A DNA stretch of 64,000 nucleotides from Methylobacterium sp. E-005 (GCF_022829725.1 NZ_JAKSYG010000217.1:1-64000); one strand, 5' to 3'; positions 44,598-53,826 are shown, counted from the first letter of the stretch. Numbers and translations: made by a program. Notes: generated from the letters alone by a model not told the origin.

Positions 44598-46688
44598 ATG
44601 CGGCTACTGCGACTGCTTCTCTTGACCGGCACTGTTCTGCCGGCGCTGATGTCCCTTCAGCCAGCCGACGCGTCGCCAGGGCGGATCCTGCTGGCGCAGG
44701 GCGGCCCGGAAGACCGTGGGCCCCGGGGTGGCGAGCCTCCGCATGGCGGCCCGCGGCCGGAACACCCACCGCAGGAAAGGCCTGGCCCTCCCCCCGGGCC
44801 GCCGGCGGGCCGCGAGCGGCCGGAGCCGCGCCCGGAACGGGCCGCACCACCGCCGCGGGAGCGTCCGGAACCCCCGGCCCAACGCCAAGCCGAGCCGCCG
44901 CAGCGGGAGCGCGCGCCCGAGCGCCGCCCCGAACCGCAGGCACCGCGTCCGCCGAACCAGGAACGGCCGGATGCACGTCCGGATCCCCGGCCCGACCGTC
45001 AGGAGCAGCGGCCGGAGCGTCAGGGACAGCGGCCGCCGGATGCCCGTCCCGATCGACAGGATCGTCAGCCCGACCGCGAGGATCGTCAGCTCAATCGACC
45101 CGCTCCTGACCGGAACGGTGGTCCCGGTGCCCAGCCCCGGCCAGGCGGCGAACGGCCAGCCGCACCGCCGCCACAAACACCCGAGCGTGACCGCCGCGCC
45201 CCCGATGCGGATCGCCCGACCGCCCCGCAGGGCGGCCCGGGTCGGCTCGATCAGCGCCCCGAGAACCAGCGCGATCGCCGTCCGCAGCCGGGCCCTGGCC
45301 CGGCAGGCGGCGAGCCCGGCCGTCCCGCACCGCCCGACGCGGCGCCGGGAGCACCGGAACGGCCGACGCCCCGTCAGAATCTGCAGCGCCAGGATCTTCA
45401 GCGCCAGGATCTTCAGCGCCATAATCTTCAGCGCCAGGATGTGCAGCCCACCGACCGTCCTCGACCAGAGGGTGGACCCGGCGCGGAGCCGGGCCGTCCC
45501 GCTCCGCCCAACATGGCCCCCGGCGTGCCGGGGCGGCCGTTTGAGCGCCAGGACGTCCAGCCCGATGGTCGGCCGCAGCCCAACGCCGGCCCCGGCGCGC
45601 AACCGGGCCGCCCCCTGCCGCCCAACATGGCACCGGGCGTTCCAGGGCGTCCATTCCAGGCGCCGGGCCAAACGGGCGGCCCCGGCACGGGAGCCGGCAA
45701 CGGCGCATTCAGCGCGCCCGGCCAGCCGGGATACGTGCCGGGCGGTTTCCGGCAGGATGACAACGTTCGGAGCTTCGAGCAGGTGGTGCGCGACCGGCGC
45801 GAGTATAACGAGGACGGTCGGACCTACTATCGGGAACCCGGGCGCATCATCGTGCGCGACCGCGACACCTACCTGATCCGTCACGACGAGAATGAGCGCT
45901 TCCGCTACCTCGACCCGCGTGGCTACCGCTCCGTGCAGCAAGGCGCCGACTTCTACAGCTACCTCGACCGGCCCGGCGGCGAGCAGGTCGTCACCGTGAC
46001 CGGCGATGACGGGCGGATGCTGCGCCGATATCTCCGGTATCGCGACGGCCGCGAGCTCGTGCTGATCGACAACACCTATGCGGGTCCGATCCGGCCGATC
46101 TACGAGGACGTGGTGGTGCTCCCGCCTCCGGATATCCGGATCCCGCCGGACCGCTACATCGTGGATTATGCACAGGCGGATGAGGGTGAGGTCTACGCGG
46201 CGCTGACGGCGCCGCCGGTGGTCGCCGTCGATCGTCGCTACACGCTCGATCAGATCCGCTACAGCCCGGATCTCCGCGCCCGGATGCGTTCGATCGACAT
46301 CAACACGATCACCTTCGAAACGGGCTCGTTCACGGTGACGCCAGACCAGGCGCAGAAGCTGTCGGTGATCGCCGCCGCGATGAACCGCGCCATCCGGGCC
46401 AATCCTCTGGAAGTGTTCCTGATCGAGGGCTTCACGGACGCGGTCGGCTCTGCGATCGACAACCTCTCCCTCTCGGACCGGCGTGCCCAATCGGTCGCGA
46501 CCGTCCTCACGCAGCAGTTCCAGGTGCCGCCGGAGAACCTGACGACCCAGGGCTACGGTGAGCAGTACCTCAAGGTGAACACGCAGGGCCCGTCGCGGGA
46601 GAACCGCCGCGTCGTGGTCCAGCGGATCACGCCACTGCTCCAGCAAGGTCAGGGACAGGTCGCACCACCCCCGCCTCCGCCGCGCTGA
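44598..46688 (+). CDS. OmpA-family protein with long proline/arginine-rich repeat region
   Basis: This 696-residue exported protein has a signal peptide (about 1-26). Residues 30-385 form a disordered, Pro/Arg/Gln/Gly-rich region with tandem repeats, including five Q-R-Q-D-L pentapeptides and two copies of P-P-N-M-A-P-G-V-P-G-R-P-F. A middle domain (about 390-560) precedes an OmpA-type peptidoglycan-binding domain (about 570-690; G-F-T-D-A-V-G-S, L-S-L-S-D-R-R-A). It probably anchors the outer envelope to the wall. Repeat-number change between strains is likely. A hairpin follows. Confidence 0.82.
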   Translation: MRLLRLLLLTGTVLPALMSLQPADASPGRILLAQGGPEDRGPRGGEPPHGGPRPEHPPQERPGPPPGPPAGRERPEPRPERAAPPPRERPEPPAQRQAEPPQRERAPERRPEPQAPRPPNQERPDARPDPRPDRQEQRPERQGQRPPDARPDRQDRQPDREDRQLNRPAPDRNGGPGAQPRPGGERPAAPPPQTPERDRRAPDADRPTAPQGGPGRLDQRPENQRDRRPQPGPGPAGGEPGRPAPPDAAPGAPERPTPRQNLQRQDLQRQDLQRHNLQRQDVQPTDRPRPEGGPGAEPGRPAPPNMAPGVPGRPFERQDVQPDGRPQPNAGPGAQPGRPLPPNMAPGVPGRPFQAPGQTGGPGTGAGNGAFSAPGQPGYVPGGFRQDDNVRSFEQVVRDRREYNEDGRTYYREPGRIIVRDRDTYLIRHDENERFRYLDPRGYRSVQQGADFYSYLDRPGGEQVVTVTGDDGRMLRRYLRYRDGRELVLIDNTYAGPIRPIYEDVVVLPPPDIRIPPDRYIVDYAQADEGEVYAALTAPPVVAVDRRYTLDQIRYSPDLRARMRSIDINTITFETGSFTVTPDQAQKLSVIAAAMNRAIRANPLEVFLIEGFTDAVGSAIDNLSLSDRRAQSVATVLTQQFQVPPENLTTQGYGEQYLKVNTQGPSRENRRVVVQRITPLLQQGQGQVAPPPPPPR
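45372..45446 (+). repeat. Five tandem 15-bp repeats inside the OmpA-family gene
   Basis: Five in-frame copies of a 15-bp unit (consensus CGCCAGGATCTTCAG) encode R-Q-(N/D)-(L/V)-Q five times. The copies differ by only a few bases. Because the unit is a multiple of three, copy-number change would keep the frame. Confidence 0.9.
45490..45660 (+). repeat. Longer degenerate repeat inside the OmpA-family gene
   Basis: Two related segments of about 110 bp each encode G-R-P-(A/L)-P-P-N-M-A-P-G-V-P-G-R-P-F. A weaker third copy (P-A-P-P-D-A-A-P-G-A-P) lies upstream near 45320. Confidence 0.75.
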
Positions 46689-46694
46689 TACCAT

Positions 46695-46721
46695 CGCCGC
46701 GCAGGGAGACCCTGCGCGGCG
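46695..46721 (+). terminator. Perfect hairpin after the OmpA-family gene
   Basis: CGCCGCGCAGGG (46695-46706) pairs with CCCTGCGCGGCG (46710-46721), a 12-bp perfect stem with a 3-nt loop seven bases after the stop. Only GTTG follows, so it is terminator-like without a strong T run. Confidence 0.6.
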
Positions 46722-46779
46722 GTTGACGGGTCTGCCGCATCATCGCACCACCGCGTGGGGACGGTTGCTCGGGACGGCG

Positions 46780-47988
46780 ATGGATACCGAAACGGACGGG
46801 CGGCTGATCCGATCGGGCACGCCGGTTTTCCGACGCACGGCGCTGGCACTGGCGGCCGCGGGGTTCTCGACCTTCGCGGTGCTCTACGCGGTGCAGCCCC
46901 TGCTGCCGATCTACGCCGCCGATTTTCACGTCTCTCCCGCCGAGAGCAGCCTCGCTTTGTCGCTGCCCTGCGGTCTGCTGGCGGTGGCGCTCTTGGTCGT
47001 CAGCCCCCTATCCGAGATCTGGGGCCGCAAGCCGGTGATGCTGGCCTCGCTGCTGGCCTCCGCGCTGCTCACGATCGTGGCGTCCATCGTCCCGGGCTGG
47101 CACGGCTTCCTGGCCCTGCGCGCCCTGACCGGGCTCACGGCGAGCGGCCTGCCCGCTGTCGCCATGGCTTATCTTGCCGAGGAGATGGACGCGCAGGCCA
47201 TCGGCTTATCCATGGGCCTGCTCGTCGGCGGCAACGCGCTCGGCGGCATGTCCGGCCGGCTGATCAGCGGAGTCATGGCCGACCATGTCGGCTGGCGGAT
47301 CGGGCTGGCGACCATCGGTGTGCTGGCGCTGGTCGCGGCCCTTGCCTTCTACCGCTGGCTGCCGCCATCGCGCAGCTTCACGGCCCGCCGGATGGCGTGG
47401 GGCGAGGTGCCGGGCAGCTTCGGCCACCATTTCAAGGATGCCGGCCTGCCCTGGCTGTTCGTTGAGGCGTTCCTGCTGATGGGTGGGTTCGTCTGCGTCT
47501 ACAACTACATCGGCTTTCGCCTGCTCGATCCGCCCTTCTCGCTCAGCCAGACGGTGATCGGGCTGATCTTTTCCGTCTACCTCGCCGGGATGGTGAGCAG
47601 CCCCGTCGCCGGTGAACTCGCGAGCCGGTACGGCCGGCGGCGGGTGCTCTGGCTCGCCACGGCGCTGGGTCTCGCCGGGATCCTCATGACCCTGTCCGAT
47701 CGCATCCTGCTGATTGTTCTTGGGATCGTGGTGATGACGGTGGGCTTCTTCGGAGCACACTCGGTCGCGAGCAGCTGGGTTGGCCGGCGGGCGCGGCGCG
47801 ACCGGGCTCAGGCTTCCTCGATCTACCTGGGCCTGTACTATCTGGGCTCTTCAGTACTCGGCACGGCCGGCGGCTGGTTCTTCGCTCATTGGGGCTGGAC
47901 CGGCGTGGTGCTGTTCGTGGGCGGCCTCTACGGGCTGGCGCTGGCCGTGGCGCTGCGGCTATCCCGCCTGGAGCCCCTGCGGGCCTGA
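46780..47988 (+). CDS. MFS transporter, YnfM-like
   Basis: This 402-residue, 12-helix permease has the MFS loop motif S-E-I-W-G-R-K-P-V-M and the YnfM-type N-terminus L-Y-A-V-Q-P-L-L-P-I-Y-A. Relatives are drug or sugar efflux proteins; the substrate is unknown. The ATG at 46780 has GGGA five bases upstream, and an earlier ATG at 46723 falls at the edge of the preceding hairpin. The methyltransferase gene starts 15 bp after its stop, so the two may be co-transcribed. Confidence 0.85.
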   Translation: MDTETDGRLIRSGTPVFRRTALALAAAGFSTFAVLYAVQPLLPIYAADFHVSPAESSLALSLPCGLLAVALLVVSPLSEIWGRKPVMLASLLASALLTIVASIVPGWHGFLALRALTGLTASGLPAVAMAYLAEEMDAQAIGLSMGLLVGGNALGGMSGRLISGVMADHVGWRIGLATIGVLALVAALAFYRWLPPSRSFTARRMAWGEVPGSFGHHFKDAGLPWLFVEAFLLMGGFVCVYNYIGFRLLDPPFSLSQTVIGLIFSVYLAGMVSSPVAGELASRYGRRRVLWLATALGLAGILMTLSDRILLIVLGIVVMTVGFFGAHSVASSWVGRRARRDRAQASSIYLGLYYLGSSVLGTAGGWFFAHWGWTGVVLFVGGLYGLALAVALRLSRLEPLRA

Positions 47989-48003
47989 TTTGGGGATAGA
48001 TCC

Positions 48004-48771
48004 ATGACCGGGCGCAGCCACGCCAACCACGTCGTCGACCAGTTCGGAGCGCAGGCCGCCGCCTATGTGACGAGCGCAGTCCATGCGGGCGGTGCCGATC
48101 TCGACCGAATCGGCACCCTGGTTCGCGCGCTCCCCGCAGCGCGGGCGCTCGATCTCGGCTGCGGCGGCGGCCATGTCGCCTTCGCGGCGGCTGCGGCCGG
48201 CGCGGTGGTCACCGCCTACGATCTCTCGGCCGCGATGCTCAGCGCCGTCGCTGCCGAGGCCAGCCGACGCGGGCTCGACCGGATCGAGACGCGCCACGGT
48301 GCCGCCGAGACGTTGCCCTTCGCGGATGCGAGCTTCGACGCGGTGCTCACCCGGTTCAGCGCCCATCATTGGCGCGACGTGCCGGCCGCCCTCGCGGAGG
48401 CCCGGCGGGTGTTGAAGCCCAACGGCCTGCTCGTCGCCTGCGACGCAATTGCACCGGAGGATCCGCTGCTGGACACGCACCTCCAGGCCGTGGAACTGCT
48501 GCGGGATCCCTCCCACGTGCGCGATTACCGGCTCTCGGAATGGCGCGCCATGCTGGAGGCTGCAGGCTTCACGCCCGGCGCCGTCCTGGCGAGCCGCCCG
48601 CGCATGGAATTCACGAGCTGGATCGCCCGCATGCGCACGCCGCCGACCCATGTCGCGGCGATCCGGGCGCTGCAGGCCGCAGCTGCCGCCGAGGTCGTGG
48701 GGCATTTCCGCATCGAGCCCGATGGCAGCTTCCTGCTCGATTCGGCGCTGATCGAGGCGCGCCCGCGCTGA
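48004..48771 (+). CDS. Class I SAM-dependent methyltransferase
   Basis: This 255-residue protein has motif I A-L-D-L-G-C-G-G-G-H-V (48-58), the acidic loop V-T-A-Y-D-L-S and motif III-like R-R-V-L-K-P-N-G-L-L-V. It belongs to the UbiE/Methyltransf_11 type, which acts on small molecules. The substrate is not evident. It follows the YnfM-like permease by 15 bp. Confidence 0.85.
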   Translation: MTGRSHANHVVDQFGAQAAAYVTSAVHAGGADLDRIGTLVRALPAARALDLGCGGGHVAFAAAAAGAVVTAYDLSAAMLSAVAAEASRRGLDRIETRHGAAETLPFADASFDAVLTRFSAHHWRDVPAALAEARRVLKPNGLLVACDAIAPEDPLLDTHLQAVELLRDPSHVRDYRLSEWRAMLEAAGFTPGAVLASRPRMEFTSWIARMRTPPTHVAAIRALQAAAAAEVVGHFRIEPDGSFLLDSALIEARPR

Positions 48772-48902
48772 ACCGGGGCTTGGCTGTTGCGACGGGGGTG
48801 CCATGCTCCCATGTTGCATTCCCGCGCAACCAGAGGGAGCCGACCCCGCCCAGCGGGACCACGGCTCGATGATCCGGCCTGATCGAGCTTATCACCGTCG
48901 TC

Positions 48903-50165
48903 GTGCTGATCGTGCTGAACGGCGTGTTCTCCCTCTCGGAGCTGGCCCTCGTCTCGGCGCGCAAGAGCCGGTTGCGGGCGCTGGCCGCGGAGCGTCGCGC
49001 CGGCGCGAAAGCCGCGCTGGCGCTGGCCGAGGAGCCAGGGCGCTTCCTGTCGACCGTACAGATCGGCATCACGCTGATCGGCATCCTGTCGGGCGTGGTC
49101 TCGGGCGCTGCGCTGGGCGACCGGCTGGCGGTGATCCTGATCGATCTTGGCCTGCCGCGGGGTTGGGCCGACACGCTGGGCTACAGCCTCGTGATCGGCG
49201 TGATCACCTACCTGTCGGTGATCATCGGCGAATTGGTGCCTAAGCATATCGCCCTGCGCAATCCCGAGGGCATCGCCTGCGCGGTGGCGCCCGGTATGCG
49301 TGTGGTCTCGAAGGTGGCGCTCCCCGCCGTCTGGCTGCTCGACGCCTCGACCCGCGCCGTGTTCCGCCTGATCGGCCAGGAGACCGAGAGCGCCAGCGCG
49401 GTCACCGAGGAGGAGATCCGCAGCCTCGTGGCCGAGGCGGAGACGGCCGGCGTGATCGAAGGGGACGAGCGGGCGATGATCTCCGGCGTTCTGCGGCTCG
49501 GCGACCGGCTGGTTCGCGGCGTCATGACTCCGCGCACGGATGTGGTTTGGATCGACCTCGCCGATGATCCCGAAACCATCCGGGCCCGGGTGCTGACGAG
49601 CACCCATGCGAGGCTGCCGGTCGCCGAGGGCGGCCCCGACGCGATGATCGGCGTGCTTCAGGTACGCGATCTGATCGGTCCCCTGTCGCGGGGTGACCCC
49701 CTCGACATGCGCGCGCATCTGCGGCGCGCACCGGTCTTGCCCGACACGCTCGACGCGCTCGATGCCCTGAACGTCCTGCGTAACGCGCCCGTGCCGATGG
49801 CGCTGGTCCACGACGAGTACGGCCATTTCGACGGGCTTGTGACGCCCGCCGACATCCTCGATGCCATCGCAGGTGCGTTCCCCTCCGAGCAGACAGAGCC
49901 CGACGCGGTGCGCCGATCGGACGGCTCCTGGCTGATCGCGGGCTCGATGCCGGCTGACGAACTGGCCGACCAACTGGGCCTGAGGCTCCCGCCATCGCGC
50001 GATTACGCCACCGCCGCCGGTCTCGTTATTGCGACGCTCCAGCGCCTTCCGGAGACCGGCGAGACCTGCACGATCGCAGGCTGGCGGTTCGAGGTGGTGG
50101 ATCTCGACGGACGACGCGTCGACAAATTGCTGGCCACACGGCTGGAAGCGGCTGAAGCGGAGTAG
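48903..50165 (+). CDS. CNNM/CorC/HlyC-type membrane protein with CBS domains
   Basis: This is a protein of about 420 residues. A DUF21 membrane domain (1-165) starts with N-G-V-F-S-L-S-E-L-A-L-V-S-A-R, followed by a CBS pair (about 195-315) and a C-terminal CorC_HlyC domain (about 330-410). Relatives take part in magnesium and cobalt efflux or resistance; the hemolysin name is historical. The start is unclear: GTG at 48903 is the first standard codon in frame, but eight upstream residues (from CTG at 48879) continue the membrane helix as in relatives. It ends two bases before the convergent gltX. Confidence 0.88.
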   Translation: MLIVLNGVFSLSELALVSARKSRLRALAAERRAGAKAALALAEEPGRFLSTVQIGITLIGILSGVVSGAALGDRLAVILIDLGLPRGWADTLGYSLVIGVITYLSVIIGELVPKHIALRNPEGIACAVAPGMRVVSKVALPAVWLLDASTRAVFRLIGQETESASAVTEEEIRSLVAEAETAGVIEGDERAMISGVLRLGDRLVRGVMTPRTDVVWIDLADDPETIRARVLTSTHARLPVAEGGPDAMIGVLQVRDLIGPLSRGDPLDMRAHLRRAPVLPDTLDALDALNVLRNAPVPMALVHDEYGHFDGLVTPADILDAIAGAFPSEQTEPDAVRRSDGSWLIAGSMPADELADQLGLRLPPSRDYATAAGLVIATLQRLPETGETCTIAGWRFEVVDLDGRRVDKLLATRLEAAEAE

Positions 50166-50166
50166 C

Positions 50167-51507
50167 TCACGCCGCCTCGCCTGCCAGCCGCCGCACGACG
50201 CGTTCGCGACCGATCAACGGCAGAAGGCCAGCGAGGTCGGGCCCGTGCTCCAGCCCGGTGAGGGCGAGCCGGAGTGGCATGAACAGGCCCCGGCCCTTCG
50301 CCCCGGTGCGAGTCCGGATCTCGGTCGTCCACGCCTTCCAGGTCTCGGGGCCGAACGGTTCCGGCGGCAGGCTTTCTCGAGCCGCCTCGATAACCGGAGG
50401 CTCGGTCAGGACCGGCTCGACCGGACCGGCGACGACCCGCCACCACTCGGCCGCCTCGGCGACTTTGGTGAGATTGGCCTGCACCGCCAACCAGAACGGC
50501 TCCGCGCGATCCGCCGCAACGCCGAGCGCCGCCAGACGGTCGGCCACCTCCGCATACGGCATGGCGTGGACAAGGCGCGCGTTGAGCCCATCGAGCTCCG
50601 CCGTATCGAACCGCGCCGGCGCCCGCGAAATCTCGGCGAGGTCGATCAGGCCGGCCAGCGTGTCGAGATCGGCCACCGCCCGCACGGCTTCGGCAGAGCC
50701 CGTGAGCACGGCGAGCGAGCGCACCGCAGCGGGCTCGTAGCCGGCCTCGCGCAATCCGCGCAGCGACAGGTGGCCGAGGCGCTTCGAGAGTCCCTCCCCG
50801 TCCGCGGTGGTGAGCAGGTTGTGATGGCCGAAGATCGGCACGGCGGCGCCCAGCGCCTCGAAGATCTGCACCTGCACGCCGGTGTTGGTGACATGGTCCT
50901 CGCCCCGGATCACGTGGGTGATGCCGAGATCGGCATCATCCACCACGGAGGGCAGCGTGTAGAGGTAGCTGCCATCGGCGCGGATCAGCACCGGGTCGGA
51001 CAGGGACGCGCAATCGACATGGGCCGGCCCGCGCACGAGGTCGTCCCAGGTGACGGTCCGGGCCTCCAGCAGGAAGCGCCAGTGCGGCCGGCGGCCCTCC
51101 GCCTCGAGGGCGGCGCGCTCCTCGCCGGTGAGCTTGAGGGAAGCCCGATCGTAGATCGGCGGCTGGCCGCGTCCGAGTTGGCGCCTGCGACGGCGCTCCA
51201 GTTCCTCCTGCGTCTCGTAGCAGGGATAGAGCCGTCCTGCCGCGCGCAGGCGATCGGCCGCGGCGTCGTGCTCCGCCTTCCGGTCACTCTGCCGGGCGAA
51301 GAGGTCGGGCTCGATGCCGAGCCACGCGAGATCTTCTTGGATCGCCTGGGCGAAGGTCTCGGTCGAGCGCTCCGCATCGGTGTCGTCGAGGCGCAGCAGG
51401 AAACGGCCGCCGGTCCTGCGGGCGAACAGCGCGTTCAGAAGAGCCGGCCGGGCATTGCCGATATGGAGGTAGCCGGTCGGTGACGGGGCGAAGCGGACGA
51501 GGGTCAT
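50167..51507 (-). CDS. gltX: Glutamyl-tRNA synthetase
   Basis: This 446-residue class I synthetase has the HIGH motif in F-A-P-S-P-T-G-Y-L-H-I-G-N and the KMSKS-equivalent G-E-G-L-S-K-R-L-G. The ATG at 51507 gives the usual M-T-L-V-R-F-A-P-S-P-T start. Alphaproteobacteria commonly carry two GltX paralogues for tRNA-Glu and, before amidation, tRNA-Gln; which one this is cannot be decided from one copy. It is convergent with the CorC-like gene. Confidence 0.93.
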   Translation of the reverse strand: MTLVRFAPSPTGYLHIGNARPALLNALFARRTGGRFLLRLDDTDAERSTETFAQAIQEDLAWLGIEPDLFARQSDRKAEHDAAADRLRAAGRLYPCYETQEELERRRRRQLGRGQPPIYDRASLKLTGEERAALEAEGRRPHWRFLLEARTVTWDDLVRGPAHVDCASLSDPVLIRADGSYLYTLPSVVDDADLGITHVIRGEDHVTNTGVQVQIFEALGAAVPIFGHHNLLTTADGEGLSKRLGHLSLRGLREAGYEPAAVRSLAVLTGSAEAVRAVADLDTLAGLIDLAEISRAPARFDTAELDGLNARLVHAMPYAEVADRLAALGVAADRAEPFWLAVQANLTKVAEAAEWWRVVAGPVEPVLTEPPVIEAARESLPPEPFGPETWKAWTTEIRTRTGAKGRGLFMPLRLALTGLEHGPDLAGLLPLIGRERVVRRLAGEAA

Positions 51508-51661
51508 GATCCGCTCCATACCCGATCTTCGGCCCGATGGGCGCAGGACTTCACAGCCTTTGCTGCCCGTCCGGCTCATGGCGGCCCACCGGGAAGTCGC
51601 TACCCAGGGTCGTGGAAACCGGTCAGAAGGCTCGGCTTGACGCGGCGCGGGACACGGTTCG

Positions 51662-52939
51662 ATGGCGACGGACGAGACGGCCGATATCGTGGTGATCGGC
51701 GGCGGGATGGTGGGCCTTGCCAGCGCGATCGCGCTCAGGGATCGTGGCCTCGACGTGGTCCTGTGCGACCCCGGCGAGGCCCGGGCTCGTACCTCCTACG
51801 GCAATGCCGGCGTGATCAGCCGGGGCTCGATCCTCCCGATGTCGAGCCCGGCCCTGTGGGGTAAGCTCCCGGCCTACCTGCGCAACGCCGACCGGGGCCT
51901 GCGTTTGAACTACAAGCATCTGCCGCGGATCCTGCCCTACGCGGCGCATTTCCTGGCGAGCGCCCGCACCGCCCGGTGGCGTCGCGCCGCGGAAGCGCTG
52001 CTGCCCCTGACGAGTGCCGCCTACCCGGCGCATGAGCGCCTCGCGGCCCGCGCCGGCACGACCGAGCGGCTGCAGCGGACCGGGTGGCTGAAGGCCTACC
52101 GCACCGAAGCGGCCTTCGCGGCTGCGGCCCTGGAACGCGAGATCCTGGCCGGGCATGGCCTGGCCTTCGACATCCTCGATACGGCGGCCCTGCGCGATCT
52201 GGAGCCGGCCCTGGTGCGGCCCTACGCCAAAGCGATGCTGCTCACCGAAACCGGCTCCGTGCGCGAGCCGGGCCGCCTCGTCGAGGCCTGCGAGACACTG
52301 TTTTCCGGGCTCGGGGGACGCCGCCTGCGCGGCAGCGTCGCGCGGCTCGCACCGGATTCCGACGGTTGGCGTGTCGATCTGGACGCCGGCGCCGTCCGGG
52401 CCCGTCAAGTGGTGCTGGCGGCGGGCGCCGCCTCGGGGGCGATCGCGCGGATGCTGGGCTATCGCTTCGCGGTGGCGGCTGAGCGCGGCTATCACCGTCA
52501 CTACGCCCTGCACCCGGAGAGCCCGCCGCTGACCCGGCCGGTGCTCGACACCGGCGCCGGCTCGATCCTGTCGCCGATGGGAGACCATCGCGTGCGCGTT
52601 CTATCAGGCGTAGAACTCAACGCCCGGCACGCCGCCCCCGATCATACCCAGATCGAAGCAGCCTGCCAGGAGGCCGCCGGGACCCTCAGGTTGGGCGGCA
52701 CCCTCGACAACGAGCCGTGGCTCGGGTCCCGTCCCTCGACGCCGGACGGGATGCCGGTGATCGGCCCGGCGCCCCGACACGAGGGATTGTTCTTCGCCTT
52801 CGGCCACGGCCATATCGGCCTCTCCACCGGCCCGATCACCGGTGAGATCGTGGCCGATCTCGCCACCGGCCGGAACCCGACGGTGCCGGTGGCGGCCTTC
52901 GCGCCGGAGCGGCTGCTGCGCTGGCCGCGGCTGCTTTGA
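51662..52939 (+). CDS. FAD-dependent D-amino-acid dehydrogenase-like oxidoreductase
   Basis: This 425-residue DAO/DadA-type flavoprotein has the dinucleotide-binding G-G-G-M-V-G-L-A-S-A (13-22) and T-S-Y-G-N-A-G-V-I-S-R-G-S as in DadA. The C-terminal motif G-L-F-F-A-F-G-H-G-H-I-G-L is the second FAD contact. It probably oxidises a D-amino acid or related amine, passing electrons to the respiratory chain. The substrate is inferred from family only. No alanine racemase is nearby. Confidence 0.85.
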   Translation: MATDETADIVVIGGGMVGLASAIALRDRGLDVVLCDPGEARARTSYGNAGVISRGSILPMSSPALWGKLPAYLRNADRGLRLNYKHLPRILPYAAHFLASARTARWRRAAEALLPLTSAAYPAHERLAARAGTTERLQRTGWLKAYRTEAAFAAAALEREILAGHGLAFDILDTAALRDLEPALVRPYAKAMLLTETGSVREPGRLVEACETLFSGLGGRRLRGSVARLAPDSDGWRVDLDAGAVRARQVVLAAGAASGAIARMLGYRFAVAAERGYHRHYALHPESPPLTRPVLDTGAGSILSPMGDHRVRVLSGVELNARHAAPDHTQIEAACQEAAGTLRLGGTLDNEPWLGSRPSTPDGMPVIGPAPRHEGLFFAFGHGHIGLSTGPITGEIVADLATGRNPTVPVAAFAPERLLRWPRLL

Positions 52940-52942
52940 CTC

Positions 52943-53413
52943 TTAGCGCCAGTCGTAAGGGTTGTATGGATCCAGCGCCGCCTGGATCTTCCGCAGGATC
53001 GCGGGTTGATGCTGAAGGTCGACCTCGCGGGCCAATGCCCGCAAGAAGGCGCGCGGCCCGTGTTCGAGATCGCGGGTGAGGCCATCGTAGCGGTCGGACG
53101 GCTCGACATGGGGTGGATTGACGGCGACCCGGTAGGCGAGCCCGCAGGCCGGCGGATCGATCCCCAGCCGGTAGCAGATCCGCACCCGCGCGAAGGGCGC
53201 CTCCGGGCGATAATCGACGCGATAGCCGCCGAGGCTGAAGGCTCCGCCGGTCACGCGCTCGGCGTAGGCGAGGGTCTGAGCCACGGTGGCGAACCCGGTG
53301 GTGCGGCGGTCGCGCACGAGGTCGATCGCCGCGCGCTCGCTCGGCACGACCGATTGCGCGCAAGCGGCGGTCGAGACCAGCGCGGTCAGAAAAGCGGGGA
53401 CCAGGGCTCTCAT
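52943..53413 (-). CDS. Small secreted protein of unknown function
   Basis: This 156-residue protein has a signal peptide (residues 1-20, A-C-A-Q). The mature part is mixed alpha/beta with two Cys (R-I-C-Y and P-P-A-C-G). I do not recognise a family. Its ATG at 53413 overlaps the stop of the collagen-like lipoprotein gene, so the two are translationally coupled. It ends three bases after the convergent DadA-like gene. Confidence 0.65.
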   Translation of the reverse strand: MRALVPAFLTALVSTAACAQSVVPSERAAIDLVRDRRTTGFATVAQTLAYAERVTGGAFSLGGYRVDYRPEAPFARVRICYRLGIDPPACGLAYRVAVNPPHVEPSDRYDGLTRDLEHGPRAFLRALAREVDLQHQPAILRKIQAALDPYNPYDWR

Positions 53414-53826
53414 CACGGCTTCTTCATGCAGACCGCGACAGGCTGGGCATCTTTGGCGGCCTTCGCGATCATGTCGAGGCAGCCGACCGTGGCAACGCCA
53501 TCCGTGACGGTGACGGACGGCAGGACCGCCATGCCTCGGCAATAGGCGCCGATCAACTCTTCGTCGCGGCGGCACGCCACATCCAGCCGGATCTGGCTGT
53601 TCACGGCCGGGCCTGAAGCCCCCGCGGGGCCGGCCGGGCCCCGTTCGCCCGAAGGGCCGCGTTCACCCGTCGCCCCGTTCAGGCCGGCTGTTCCCTGCGG
53701 GCCGGGCGGCCCCTGATCGCCCTTGGGGCCGGGCGGGCCGGCGGGCCCGGGCTTCGCCGCGTCACAGCCGGCGAGCGCCAGCACCGCGATCGCGCCAGAC
53801 ACGATCGCGGTCAGAGGCAACTTCAT
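53413..53826 (-). CDS. Collagen-like lipoprotein
   Basis: This 137-residue lipoprotein has a signal peptide with lipobox L-A-L-A-G-C (Cys21). Residues 27-74 are 16 uninterrupted Gly-X-Y triplets with many G-P-x units, the pattern of bacterial collagen-like proteins. A C-terminal domain (75-137) with four Cys (V-A-C-R, A-Y-C-R-G, V-G-C-L-D, A-V-C-M-K) may trimerise or fold through disulfides. The gene shares an ATGA overlap with the downstream secreted-protein gene. Its role is unknown; surface or periplasmic stalk is a guess. Confidence 0.82.
   Translation of the reverse strand: MKLPLTAIVSGAIAVLALAGCDAAKPGPAGPPGPKGDQGPPGPQGTAGLNGATGERGPSGERGPAGPAGASGPAVNSQIRLDVACRRDEELIGAYCRGMAVLPSVTVTDGVATVGCLDMIAKAAKDAQPVAVCMKKP

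Noticed and set aside
45372..45446. Possible CRISPR array
   Set aside because: The repeats are 15 bp without spacers and are in frame inside a coding region.
44604..46694. Open frame of nearly 700 codons opposite the OmpA-family gene
   Set aside because: It exists because the sense strand is rich in Pro and Arg codons. It has no signal peptide or domain, whereas the sense gene has both.
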